Of a stretch of DNA of 64,000 nucleotides, positions 55,716-63,550 are shown piece after piece. Source of the stretch: Roseateles puraquae (lineage in GTDB: Bacteria; Pseudomonadota; Gammaproteobacteria; Burkholderiales; Burkholderiaceae_C). Under the pieces are notes generated by a model that ran no database searches, was not told where the DNA came from, and was given only the letters and a program-made list of their open reading frames with translations. The translations under genes were made by a program, and so were the position numbers. The stretch lies in assembly GCF_002205845.1 (NCBI RefSeq), contig NZ_NISI01000010.1:186001-250000 (forward strand), given 5' to 3'. Numbering within the stretch: the first letter of the stretch is position 1; every line of letters starts with the position of its first letter.

Positions 55716-57428
55716 TCAGAAGCGGAAGCTGTTGTCGATGCTGTCCAGCGCTTCCTTGAACTGCTGGCGCGCCTGGCGGATGTGGCGCTCATCCTGCGTC
55801 TGCAGCACCGCCTCGAACTGGGCCAGCCAGTCCTGCAGCATGGTGCGGTCATTGCCGAGCCGGTCCTCGAACAGCCGCTTGGCGCGCTCGATCAGGTAGC
55901 GGTTGTCCTGCTCGTCGCGCGGGTGGCGCTTCAGGGCCTGCAGGCGCTCGCGCGTGGCGGCGATCTCGGCAGGGCTCAGCCGCGCGCCCTGGCTCTCGAT
56001 GATCAGCTCATGCCTCTCGCCGCCGGGGAACTGGGCCGCCTCCACCTCCAGCAGGCCGTTCGCGTCGTAGGTGAAGCGCACTTCCACGCCGGCCTCCCCA
56101 GCGGGCGCGGGTGCCACCGGCACCTCCAGCTTGCCCAGGCACAGGTTCTCCGAGCCCACGGGCGACTCGCCCTGGCGCACGTCCACCATGATCTGGCGCT
56201 GCCGGTCGGCCACGGTGTAGTAGCGCTCCACGCGCGACACCGGCACGGGCGTGTTGCGCTCGATGATGGGCGAGAAGCGGTCGCCCACCATGCGGTCGCC
56301 CACAGGCGTGGCGGCGATGATGCCGAGCGAATAGGGCATCACGTCGGTCAGCACCACGTCGTCCAGCGCAGCATCGCGGGCCTTCAGGCCGGCCTGCACC
56401 GCCGCACCCATCGCGATGGCGAGGTCGGGGTCGAGGTTGCGCAGTGGCAGGCGCTGGAAGAGCCGCGTGACGAGCTGCCGCACCATGGGCATGCGGGTGG
56501 CACCGCCCACCAGCACCACGTCAGCCAGGCCGGCCGGGTCGAGCTGGGCATCGGCCAGCGCGCGCTCGATGGGGCGGCGCAGGCGCTGCAGCAGCTCGGC
56601 CGATGCGGCCTCGAAATCGGCGCGGGTGAGTGTGGCGCTCAGGGCGCGCTCCTGCCAGACGGTGCGCAGCTCGGTGCTGTCGCGCTCGCCGAGGTCTCGC
56701 TTGGCCTGCTCGGCCAGGCGCCACCAGGTTTCGCTGGCGAGCCAGGCTTCGCGCTCGCTCGTGTTCAGGCCCTCGGCCTGCTTCGCGAACAGCTGCGCGA
56801 TGGCGCGGCTGAAATCCTCGCCACCCAGCCGCGTGTCGCCGGCACTCGCCCGCACTTCCACCACACCTTCGAAGTACTCCAGCACCGACACGTCGAACGT
56901 GCCGCCGCCTAGGTCGAAGATCAGAAAGCTGCTGTGCTCCGGCCGCTGCTGAAGGCCGTAGGCGAGGCCCGCGGCCGTGGGCTCGTTCAGCAGCCGCTCC
57001 ACCTTTAGTCCGGCGATCTCGCCCGCGGTGCGCGTGGCGCGGCGCTGGGCCTCATTGAAGTAAGCCGGTACCGTGATGACGGCTTCTGTCACCGGCTCAC
57101 CCAGGAAGGCTTCGGCATCGGCTTTCAGGGTCTGCAGCACCAGGGCCGAGAGCTCCTCGGCGCGCAGCTCCTTGACGTGGGCGCCGGTCTTCAGCGTGAT
57201 GCGCTTGTCGCTGCCCATCCAGCGCTTGAAGGCCAGGGCGGTGGACTGCGCATGCAGGCCCGCCCGCTCGCGCGCGGCCAGGCCCACCAGCGTGTGGCCC
57301 TGCTCGTCCAGGCTCACGGCCGATGGCGTCAGGTAGTCCCCGTGGGCATTGGGGATGAGCACCGGCGCGCCGTCTCGAAACACGGCCGCCGCGCTGTGCG
57401 TGGTGCCCAGGTCGATGCCCAGGATCAT
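55716..57428 (-). CDS. hscC: HscC-type Hsp70 chaperone
   Basis: ATP-dependent chaperone of the HscC branch of Hsp70, 570 residues versus about 640 for DnaK; the lid is short. Features include GIDLGTTHSAAAVF (4-17), VITVPAYFNEAQRRATR, LLNEPTAAGLAYGL, FDLGGGTFDVSVLE, GGATRMPMVRQLV and DVMPYSLGI. The HscC partner in E. coli is DjlC, a membrane J protein, and here the next gene is a membrane J-like protein. The client proteins are unknown. Confidence 0.93.
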   Translation of the reverse strand: MILGIDLGTTHSAAAVFRDGAPVLIPNAHGDYLTPSAVSLDEQGHTLVGLAARERAGLHAQSTALAFKRWMGSDKRITLKTGAHVKELRAEELSALVLQTLKADAEAFLGEPVTEAVITVPAYFNEAQRRATRTAGEIAGLKVERLLNEPTAAGLAYGLQQRPEHSSFLIFDLGGGTFDVSVLEYFEGVVEVRASAGDTRLGGEDFSRAIAQLFAKQAEGLNTSEREAWLASETWWRLAEQAKRDLGERDSTELRTVWQERALSATLTRADFEAASAELLQRLRRPIERALADAQLDPAGLADVVLVGGATRMPMVRQLVTRLFQRLPLRNLDPDLAIAMGAAVQAGLKARDAALDDVVLTDVMPYSLGIIAATPVGDRMVGDRFSPIIERNTPVPVSRVERYYTVADRQRQIMVDVRQGESPVGSENLCLGKLEVPVAPAPAGEAGVEVRFTYDANGLLEVEAAQFPGGERHELIIESQGARLSPAEIAATRERLQALKRHPRDEQDNRYLIERAKRLFEDRLGNDRTMLQDWLAQFEAVLQTQDERHIRQARQQFKEALDSIDNSFRF

Positions 57429-57536
57429 TGGCGAGATCTCCCGTTGAAAACGGGTAGGAGCTTAGCGGGTCCGCGCATGGGGTCTGGAGAAGGCCCACCG
57501 CCAGGGGACCCAGTCGGGCGGGCGCTGTCGTGGTCT

Positions 57537-57564
57537 TGTATTGCATGTGCTATACATCTGCGCA
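57537..57564 (+). promoter_or_regulatory. Extended -10 promoter and inverted repeat of the toxin-antitoxin operon
   Basis: TGCTATACA (57548-57556) is an extended -10 (TGn plus TATACA), ending 7 bases before the antitoxin ATG at 57564, so transcription probably begins at the start codon. TGTAT (57537-57541) and ATACA (57552-57556) form an inverted repeat overlapping the -10, a likely operator for the antitoxin. No ribosome-binding site is present. Confidence 0.6.
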
Positions 57565-57872
57565 TGAGCCGATCCGCCACCTTGCCACCGATTCGCGTCG
57601 AGCCGCAGACCAAGGCCCGCGTGGAGGCCGTCCTGCGCGAGGGCGAGTCCCTGTCGCAGTTCATCGAGAACGCGGTGTGCCGTGAGGCCGAGTACCGCGC
57701 GGAGCAGAACCGGGCGCTGGAACGCGCAGCGTCGGCCCTTGCAGAGGCAGAGCAGGGCCGCGGCCTGCTGACGGCCGATGAACTGCTGGCCGGCATGGAT
57801 CAGCGCGCCCAGGCCGCGCAGCAGCGCATCCGCGCGGCGGTGGCGGCGCGAGGCCGGCAGGCCAAGGTGTGA
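57564..57872 (+). CDS. Ribbon-helix-helix type antitoxin (YlcI/YnfO-like)
   Basis: 102-residue DNA-binding antitoxin. The N-terminal part (ATLPPIRVEPQTKARVEAVL, then SLSQFIENAV) follows the beta-helix-helix pattern of CopG/Arc-type repressors; the C-terminal part is a charged helix (LLTADELLAGMDQRAQAAQQRI) that would wrap the toxin. Its stop overlaps the toxin start (GTGA). Confidence 0.82.
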   Translation: MSRSATLPPIRVEPQTKARVEAVLREGESLSQFIENAVCREAEYRAEQNRALERAASALAEAEQGRGLLTADELLAGMDQRAQAAQQRIRAAVAARGRQAKV

Positions 57873-58189
57873 GCGCGGCCTATCGCCTCGTCCCGACGCT
57901 CGCCTTTCAGGAAGACCTGCAGCGCCTGGAAACCCATATCGTCGAGCGCGAGCTGGCCAGTCATTCGCCCGACGAGGACTGCCTTTTCCGCTTCCAGGAT
58001 GCCCTCCGGCAGGCCATGTCCTTGCTCACCTTCGCACCGCACAGTTGCCGACGTGCCGAGGCGCGGCGTGAGTTTCGCGAGCTGATCGTGCCGTTTGGCA
58101 AGGGCGGCTGCGTGGTGCTGTTCGTGATCCGCGACAGCGATATCGTGCTGCTCGCGGCGCGTGACCAGCACAAAAACGACTACCGCTGA
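57869..58189 (+). CDS. RelE/ParE family toxin
   Basis: 106-residue toxin of the RelE/ParE fold: PTLAFQEDLQRLETHIVERE helices, AEARREFRELIVPFGKGGCVVLFVIRDSDIVLLAARDQ strands, typical C-terminal hydrophobic strands followed by a basic tail. Starts with a GTG at 57869 that overlaps the antitoxin stop. Whether it cleaves mRNA or poisons gyrase cannot be decided. Confidence 0.85.
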   Translation: MSAAYRLVPTLAFQEDLQRLETHIVERELASHSPDEDCLFRFQDALRQAMSLLTFAPHSCRRAEARREFRELIVPFGKGGCVVLFVIRDSDIVLLAARDQHKNDYR

Positions 58190-58202
58190 CGGGCTTCTGG
58201 CG

Positions 58203-58652
58203 TCACGGCTTGGGCTTCACCAGCCGCGTGTGCACCTCGTTCACGCCCATCAGCGCGGCGGAGCCGAAGTGGCGGTGGAGTTCGGCCACCATCTCGCCTT
58301 CGATGATGACTGGGTCGGTGCTCACGGCCTTGCGGGCCAGCTCCACGTCGGTGGTGGCGAAGATGAACAGGCCGCGCAGGTTCTCGACACCGTCCAGCGG
58401 GCCCGCGTACACGAGCAGGCCCTCGCGGGCCAGGCGCTGCATGTTGGCGAAGTGGCCCTTGAACATCTCGTCGCGCGCCGGACCGTCGGGCATGCGTTTG
58501 GGGCCGGTCCTGAGCAGCACCAGGGTGTAGGGACGCAGGCCGTTGTCGTTGGCGCCCCAGGCCTGGGCCTTGGCGGCGTCGTAGGCGGGCGCCTCCTGCG
58601 CGTGGGCCGTCAGGCAGGCGGTCAAGGCCAGGGCGGTGGCAAGAGCTTTCAT
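58203..58652 (-). CDS. Exported YciI-like protein
   Basis: 149-residue product with signal peptide (MKALATALALTACLTAHA) and a YciI-like domain of about 95 residues: PYTLVLLRTGPKR, FKGHFANMQRLAREGLLVYAGPLDG, LRGLFIFATTDVELARKAVSTDPVI. The GHFANM segment holds the family His next to the active-site region, and DP is the conserved acidic pair. Exported members are common in proteobacteria; function unknown. Confidence 0.86.
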   Translation of the reverse strand: MKALATALALTACLTAHAQEAPAYDAAKAQAWGANDNGLRPYTLVLLRTGPKRMPDGPARDEMFKGHFANMQRLAREGLLVYAGPLDGVENLRGLFIFATTDVELARKAVSTDPVIIEGEMVAELHRHFGSAALMGVNEVHTRLVKPKP

Positions 58653-58750
58653 GGCAGTCGGTGCAGCAGGCAATGACCCGGATTGAACCGCAAGCGGGCG
58701 CCGGGTGGGCCAGGATGAAACCCGCCCTCGCGGCTGCGACACTCCACGGC

Positions 58751-59365
58751 ATGAAGCTGCTCGGTCGACTCACCTCCATCAACGTCCGCAAGGTCATGTG
58801 GACCGCCACCCTGCTCGGGCTGGAGCTCGAACGTGAGGACTGGGGCGCCGGTTTTCGCTCGCCGCAGGAGCCGGGTTATCTGGCGCTCAACCCCAACGGC
58901 CTGATCCCGGTGCTGCTGGATGGCGACTTCGTGCTGTGGGAGAGCAACAGCATCTGCCGCTACCTCGCCGCCAAGGTGGGTGACACCCCGCTGCTGCCGA
59001 CCGAGCCGCAGGCTCGTGCCCGCGTGGAGCAGTGGATGGACTGGCAGGCCGGCGAGCTCAACAACAGCTGGCGCGTGGCCTTCATGGCCCTGGTGCGCGG
59101 GCAGCCGGCCACGCCGGAGGCGATTGCAGCCGGTGTGAAGGGCTGGAATCACCACATGGGTCTGCTGGACGCGCAACTGGCGCGCACCGGTGCGCATGTC
59201 TGCGGTGAGGCCATGACCCTGGCGGACGTGGTGCTCGGGCTCTCGGCCCAGCGCTGGAAGAACGCACCGATCGAGCGGCCCCTGCTGCCCGCGGTCGACG
59301 CCTGGCTGCAACGACTGGCGGCGCAGCCGGGGTTTGCAGACTACGTGGACAACGGCATGCCTTGA
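58751..59365 (+). CDS. Glutathione S-transferase family protein
   Basis: 204-residue GST: N-terminal thioredoxin-like domain (MKLLGRLTSINVRKVMWTA, with LNPNGLIPVLLDGDFVLWESNSICRYLA being the glutathione-binding part), and an alpha-helical C-terminal domain (DWQAGELNNSWR, MTLADVVLGLSAQRW). The catalytic residue near TSINVRK is probably Ser8 or Asn10 rather than Tyr. A GACACT -10-like element ends 7 bases before the ATG. Confidence 0.92.
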   Translation: MKLLGRLTSINVRKVMWTATLLGLELEREDWGAGFRSPQEPGYLALNPNGLIPVLLDGDFVLWESNSICRYLAAKVGDTPLLPTEPQARARVEQWMDWQAGELNNSWRVAFMALVRGQPATPEAIAAGVKGWNHHMGLLDAQLARTGAHVCGEAMTLADVVLGLSAQRWKNAPIERPLLPAVDAWLQRLAAQPGFADYVDNGMP

Positions 59366-59389
59366 GTGCGGGCGTCCGGGTGCCTGGGC

Positions 59390-60247
59390 TCATCCGCCCG
59401 GGGCGGCCCGCGCGCGGGCGGCGATTTCTGCCGCTGCCTTTTGCACGGCGGCCTGCAGTGCCGGGCGGTTCGGTGGCACGGCCGGCAGCAGCCCTTGTGC
59501 GGTCATCGAGCGTGCCCACTGCGCGTCCGCAGCGCGATCCGGCAACTGCTGCAGGGCGGCGGCATAGACCATGCGTTCCTGGTCGGTGAGGCCCCAGGCA
59601 GGATGCGACTGCAGGGCCGCCCTCAGGCTGGCTGCATCGCCCGTCAGGGCATCACGCCGCATCGCATCGGCAACTTCCTGGCGTTCGCTGGCGGTCAGGT
59701 CGCCTGGGAAGACCGCATTCGAGTACGCCGCCGCGGCTTCCGGTACCTGGCCTCGCATGGCGCGAGCGGCCAGGCTCGGGAGCAACCAGCGATGAGCTTC
59801 GGTGACCGTCTGGCAGCGCCGGCTCTCGGCGTCGGCTTCGCGCAGCATCTCGGCCATCAGCTGCGGCTCGAGGCCTCGGTCACGCAGGGAAGTCAGGCTG
59901 TCGCGCATCCGGCTGTTGGCAGCGCAGGCCCGCAGCCACTTCACGGCTTCCCAGTCGGCGGCCGGGCTGTTGCCGGCAGCCGCTCGCTCGATGTGCGGCC
60001 CGTAGCCTTCTGATCCGATGGCGGCGGAGGGCGCGCTTGTCGAGGGGGGTGAGGGCGCGGCCGGGGCGGGCATCGGCACGCCGGGCGGCCCGGCCGGTGC
60101 TGGCACGGCTGCGGGCGGGAGCGCCAGCGCGACCGGGGCCGCCGGCGGTTGCGCTGCCTGCGGCGCAGACGGCGCGGGTTGGAGCAAGTAAGCCGCACCG
60201 GCCATCAACAGCAGCAGGCCGGATGCCGGGAGAACGAGTCCTTTCAT
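59390..60247 (-). CDS. Uncharacterized Pro/Ala-rich membrane-anchored protein
   Basis: 285-residue product not recognised. From the ATG at 60247 it has an N-terminal hydrophobic anchor (MKGLVLPASGLLLLMAGAAYLL), a Pro/Ala-rich linker about 25-85, and a helical domain from about 95 with two Cys (WLRACAANSR and ESRRCQTVT) that could bond in the periplasm. It lies 125 bp downstream of the Do protease gene, on the same strand, with a terminator hairpin between. Confidence 0.75.
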   Translation of the reverse strand: MKGLVLPASGLLLLMAGAAYLLQPAPSAPQAAQPPAAPVALALPPAAVPAPAGPPGVPMPAPAAPSPPSTSAPSAAIGSEGYGPHIERAAAGNSPAADWEAVKWLRACAANSRMRDSLTSLRDRGLEPQLMAEMLREADAESRRCQTVTEAHRWLLPSLAARAMRGQVPEAAAAYSNAVFPGDLTASERQEVADAMRRDALTGDAASLRAALQSHPAWGLTDQERMVYAAALQQLPDRAADAQWARSMTAQGLLPAVPPNRPALQAAVQKAAAEIAARARAAPGG

Positions 60248-60295
60248 GCGGACAGTGTGCCCGCATACCGACGCAGCCGCCTCCGTGCTAACAAG

Positions 60296-60333
60296 ACAAG
60301 GGGCCTGACCCGTCACGGCGCCAAGCCCCTTGT
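60296..60333 (-). terminator. Hairpin terminator downstream of the Do protease
   Basis: ACAAGGGGC (60296-60304) and GCCCCTTGT (60325-60333) form a perfect 9-bp stem with a 20-base loop 39 bases after the protease stop. On the minus strand it is followed by CTTGTT. Confidence 0.65.
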
Positions 60334-60372
60334 TGGAGGACGCGTCCCGCCTGCCGACGGGCGCGCGGATCG

Positions 60373-61908
60373 TCAACCCAGTCGCACCGGCACGAAGATC
60401 TGCTGGCCGTCCCGCGACACCAGCAGGGCGACTTGCTTGGGCTTGTCCTTCATCGCATCGCGCACCTGCTCGATGTCCTTCACGGGCTTGCCGTTCAGGG
60501 CCAGCAGCACGTCGCCGGGTTGCACGCCGGCCAGCTGGGCCGGGCCGGTCACACGCTCGATCAGCAGGCCATGGTCCAACCCTGAGCCGCGCAGCTCCTG
60601 ACGCTCCAGCGGGCGCAGCGCGAGGCCGAGCGAGCCGCGTTCGGCCGGTGCGCTTGCTTCCTGGGTGTCCTTCTCGGCGCGGCCCAGGCTCACGGTTTCG
60701 GTGAGGCGGCTCTTGTCGCGCCAGATCTCCAGCTTGAGCTTGTCGCCCGGGCGGGCCAGGCCCACGCGGCTGGAGACGTCGCCTGCCACGCGCACCGGTT
60801 CGCCGTCCATCGCGGTGATCACGTCACCGGCCTTCAGACCCGCCTTGGCCGCAGCGCTGTCGGGCACGACGCTGGACACCAGCGCGCCATCGGGCGCATT
60901 CAGGCCGAAGGACGCGGCCAGCGGCGCCGAGAGGTCCTGCAGCGTCACGCCCAGCCGTGCATGTTCCACCTTGCCGTGGGCCACGATCTGGTCCTTCACC
61001 TTGAGCGCCACATCCACCGGGATGGCGAAGGCCAGGCCCTGGAAGCCGCCGCTCTGCGAGTAGATCTGCGCGTTCACGCCCACCACGCGGCCGGCGGCAT
61101 CGAACAGCGGGCCGCCGGAGTTGCCCGGGTTCACGGCCGCATCGGTCTGGATGAAGGGCACCACGCTGCTGTCGCCCGGCAGCGAGCGGCCCTTCGCGCT
61201 GACGATGCCTTGCGTGGCCGTCTGCTCGAAGCCATAGGGCGCACCGATGGCCAGCACGTAGTCACCCACCTGCACCTGCTTGGGGTCGCCCAGCTGCACG
61301 GTGGGCAGGCCGGTGGCATCGAGCTTGAGCACGGCGATGTCGGTGGCGGGATCGCTGCCGAGCACCTTGGCCGAGAACTCTCGGCGGTCGCTGAGCTTGA
61401 CGGTCACCTGCTTGGCGTCACGCACCACGTGGGCGTTGGTCAGCACCAGGCCGTCGCTGCTGATGATGAAGCCCGAACCCTGGCCGCGGAAGGGCTGGGC
61501 GCTGGGTGGCTGCATGCGCAGGCCCGGCACACCGCGGAAGAAGCGGAAGAAAGGGTCGTTGTTGAAGGCGCTGGCGTCGCCGTCACCGTCGTCATCGGCG
61601 CTGGCCTTGTGCAGGCCGGCCACGGTGATGCCCACCACGGCGGGCCCCTGGTTCTGCACGATGGCGCGGTAGTTGGGCAGGGCGGGGGCGGGCAGACTGG
61701 TGGCGGCCGGGGCGGCGGTCACGGCGGCAGCGGCCGCGGTCGCCGTCATGCCGGCGGGTGCCTCGCCTGAGGTGCTGGCCGTGCTGGGCGACTTGGCCTG
61801 CAGCCAGCCCGGCAGTCCCCAGCCGGAGGCGGTGGTGGACAGGGTCACGCCGGCGCCGAGCAGCGCGGCGGCGGTGGCGGTGAGTGCAGTCTTGGCGGTG
61901 CGGGTCAT
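60373..61908 (-). CDS. Do family periplasmic serine endoprotease (DegP/MucD-like)
   Basis: Periplasmic quality-control protease/chaperone, 511 residues. N-terminal signal-like segment (MTRTAKTALTATAAALLGAGV) and Ala-rich linker, trypsin-like domain with catalytic His in TNAHVV, Asp in ATDIAVLKL and Ser in NPGNSGGPL, then two PDZ domains (about 300-400 and 420-505). DegQ/MucD-type in length. GAGGAG lies 6 bases before the ATG. Four 11-bp repeats lie upstream in the promoter. Confidence 0.95.
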   Translation of the reverse strand: MTRTAKTALTATAAALLGAGVTLSTTASGWGLPGWLQAKSPSTASTSGEAPAGMTATAAAAAVTAAPAATSLPAPALPNYRAIVQNQGPAVVGITVAGLHKASADDDGDGDASAFNNDPFFRFFRGVPGLRMQPPSAQPFRGQGSGFIISSDGLVLTNAHVVRDAKQVTVKLSDRREFSAKVLGSDPATDIAVLKLDATGLPTVQLGDPKQVQVGDYVLAIGAPYGFEQTATQGIVSAKGRSLPGDSSVVPFIQTDAAVNPGNSGGPLFDAAGRVVGVNAQIYSQSGGFQGLAFAIPVDVALKVKDQIVAHGKVEHARLGVTLQDLSAPLAASFGLNAPDGALVSSVVPDSAAAKAGLKAGDVITAMDGEPVRVAGDVSSRVGLARPGDKLKLEIWRDKSRLTETVSLGRAEKDTQEASAPAERGSLGLALRPLERQELRGSGLDHGLLIERVTGPAQLAGVQPGDVLLALNGKPVKDIEQVRDAMKDKPKQVALLVSRDGQQIFVPVRLG

Positions 61909-61951
61909 CTCGATCTCCTCAGGGCGGCTGCGGTGCAGCCGGTTGCCAGTG

Positions 61952-62005
61952 ACTCTAGGCAGCCTGGATGAGGGCTCGGTGAGGCCAAGGTGAGGCGAAG
62001 GTTAG
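61952..62005 (-). promoter_or_regulatory. Four tandem 11-bp operator repeats and -10 of the Do protease promoter
   Basis: On the minus strand four contiguous 11-mers run CTAACCTTCGC, CTCACCTTGGC, CTCACCGAGCC, CTCATCCAGGC (62005 to 61962), then 4 bases and a TAGAGT -10 (61957-61952). The repeats occupy the -35 region. This architecture is that of OmpR/PhoB-type activators. No obvious -35 hexamer exists. The start codon is 44 bases after the -10. Confidence 0.65.
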
Positions 62006-62166
62006 GGCGGCACTCCGTGACAACCCGTTCGGGACATTCCCGCGGGTGGCACGGCGATGCAAGCGGGCGTCGCGTCCAGGCAAGTGACCGTCTACCCAGG
62101 CGGTGGGCGGCTCACTACCGTGGCCGCGGGGTGATGTCGCCCCGCCTCAACTGTGCCTGGAGTGCC

Positions 62167-63528
62167 ATGAACACACGTCTTTCCGCGGGTGCCGCCGCCT
62201 TGCTGCTCACGCTGGCAAGCCTGCCCGCCACGGCCGGCAAGCTCTTCCTGTCCGGCGGCGCCTATGACGACGCCAATGTCGACCTCTTCGTGAACGGCCT
62301 GCGCAAGGCCACCGGACGCGACGCCAACTTCACACCCAACCTCGCCAGCACCAGCAACTGCGGCACGAACTGGGCCACCACCGCCTGCCCGCGCATCGCC
62401 GTCATCACCGCCGCGAAGGACAGTTACGCGACGGGCCTGGACGCCTTCCAGAACGACATCCCGGCCACCTCCACCTCGTCACTCAAGCGCGGCTACTACA
62501 ACCTCTTCCAGACGCACGGCTTCAGCCCCAAGTTCATCACCGCTCACGTGGACAACTACGGCGTGCATGCCAGCGCGAGCACGCCCGAGGGCCAGGCCAA
62601 CATCGCGGTCATCAACCAGGCCGATGCGGTGTGGTTCGTCGGTGGCGACCAGGCCAAGATCATCCGCACCCTGCTGACCGACAGCGGCGCCGACTCCGGG
62701 CTTGCTGCCGCCCTGCGAGCGCGCTGGAACAACGGCAGCGGCAACATCGTCATCGCGGGCGACTCGGCCGGCAACCATGCGCTGAACGTCAAGATGCATG
62801 CCGCCGGCGTGAGCTACGGCTACCTCTACTACGGCGCCGACCTCCCCAGCACGCCCGTGACCGGCTGGCAGACCCTGGGCGACACGCGCGACGGCACCAC
62901 GGCCCTGCGCTACCTGGAAAACGGCGCCACGATGAAAGGCCTGGGCTTCCTGCCGGCCGGCATCCTGAGCGACACCCATTTCGACAGCCGCTCCGGGCGC
63001 CTCGGACGCCTGGCCGCGGCGCTGCGCAGCCTGAGCGTGCAGCAGGGTTTTGGGGTGGACGAGAACACCGGCGTCGTGGTCGACACGGCGGCGCAGACGG
63101 CCACGGTCTACGGCACCAACAAGCTGCTCATCGTCGACACGGCCGCGGCCAGCGTGCAGATCGGCACCTACTACAAGGTCAATGGGCTGCGGGTCAGCCT
63201 GCTCACGCCGGGCGACCGCTACAACTATTCGAGCAAGGTCGTGACCAGCAGCAAGACGGCCATCGGCAGCAGCTACTACTACAGCAGCTACTACGACTCC
63301 GCCGACATCTTTGCGGCGCTGGAGACCTCCAAGTCGCTGACCCGCGTGGTCGACCAGACGCCCACCACCAACGTCGGCACCGCACCGGTCCCGGTCTACA
63401 GCAGCGGGCCCAGCTACCCGAGCGGGGCACCGGTGATCAAGCTGCGCTTCACGCGCGACGCCACCACCAAGGGCTACTACGCCGGCGGCAAGTACACCGT
63501 GGACAAGGTCAAGGTGGACATCTATTGA
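62167..63528 (+). CDS. Exported cyanophycinase-like S51 peptidase
   Basis: Predicted secreted serine exopeptidase that releases beta-Asp-Arg dipeptides from cyanophycin. It has 453 residues, a signal peptide ending in ASLPATA, and S51-family features: KLFLSGGAYDD, VWFVGGDQAKI, the nucleophile elbow AGDSAGNHAL, and SDTHFDSRSGRLGRL. Cytoplasmic CphB is about 270 residues, so this has extra C-terminal beta-rich, Tyr/Ser-rich sequence (SSYYYSSYYDSADIF). GGAG lies 5 bases before the ATG. The start at 62167 is chosen because the upstream extension is Arg-rich. Confidence 0.88.
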   Translation: MNTRLSAGAAALLLTLASLPATAGKLFLSGGAYDDANVDLFVNGLRKATGRDANFTPNLASTSNCGTNWATTACPRIAVITAAKDSYATGLDAFQNDIPATSTSSLKRGYYNLFQTHGFSPKFITAHVDNYGVHASASTPEGQANIAVINQADAVWFVGGDQAKIIRTLLTDSGADSGLAAALRARWNNGSGNIVIAGDSAGNHALNVKMHAAGVSYGYLYYGADLPSTPVTGWQTLGDTRDGTTALRYLENGATMKGLGFLPAGILSDTHFDSRSGRLGRLAAALRSLSVQQGFGVDENTGVVVDTAAQTATVYGTNKLLIVDTAAASVQIGTYYKVNGLRVSLLTPGDRYNYSSKVVTSSKTAIGSSYYYSSYYDSADIFAALETSKSLTRVVDQTPTTNVGTAPVPVYSSGPSYPSGAPVIKLRFTRDATTKGYYAGGKYTVDKVKVDIY

Positions 63529-63550
63529 AGCCCGGCACCCGGCCGCGCCG

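Noticed and set aside
53947-55899. 650-residue plus-strand frame opposite the J-like protein
   Set aside because: Gln/Arg/Gly-rich shadow. The opposite frame has a J-like start, membrane helices and operon spacing with hscC.
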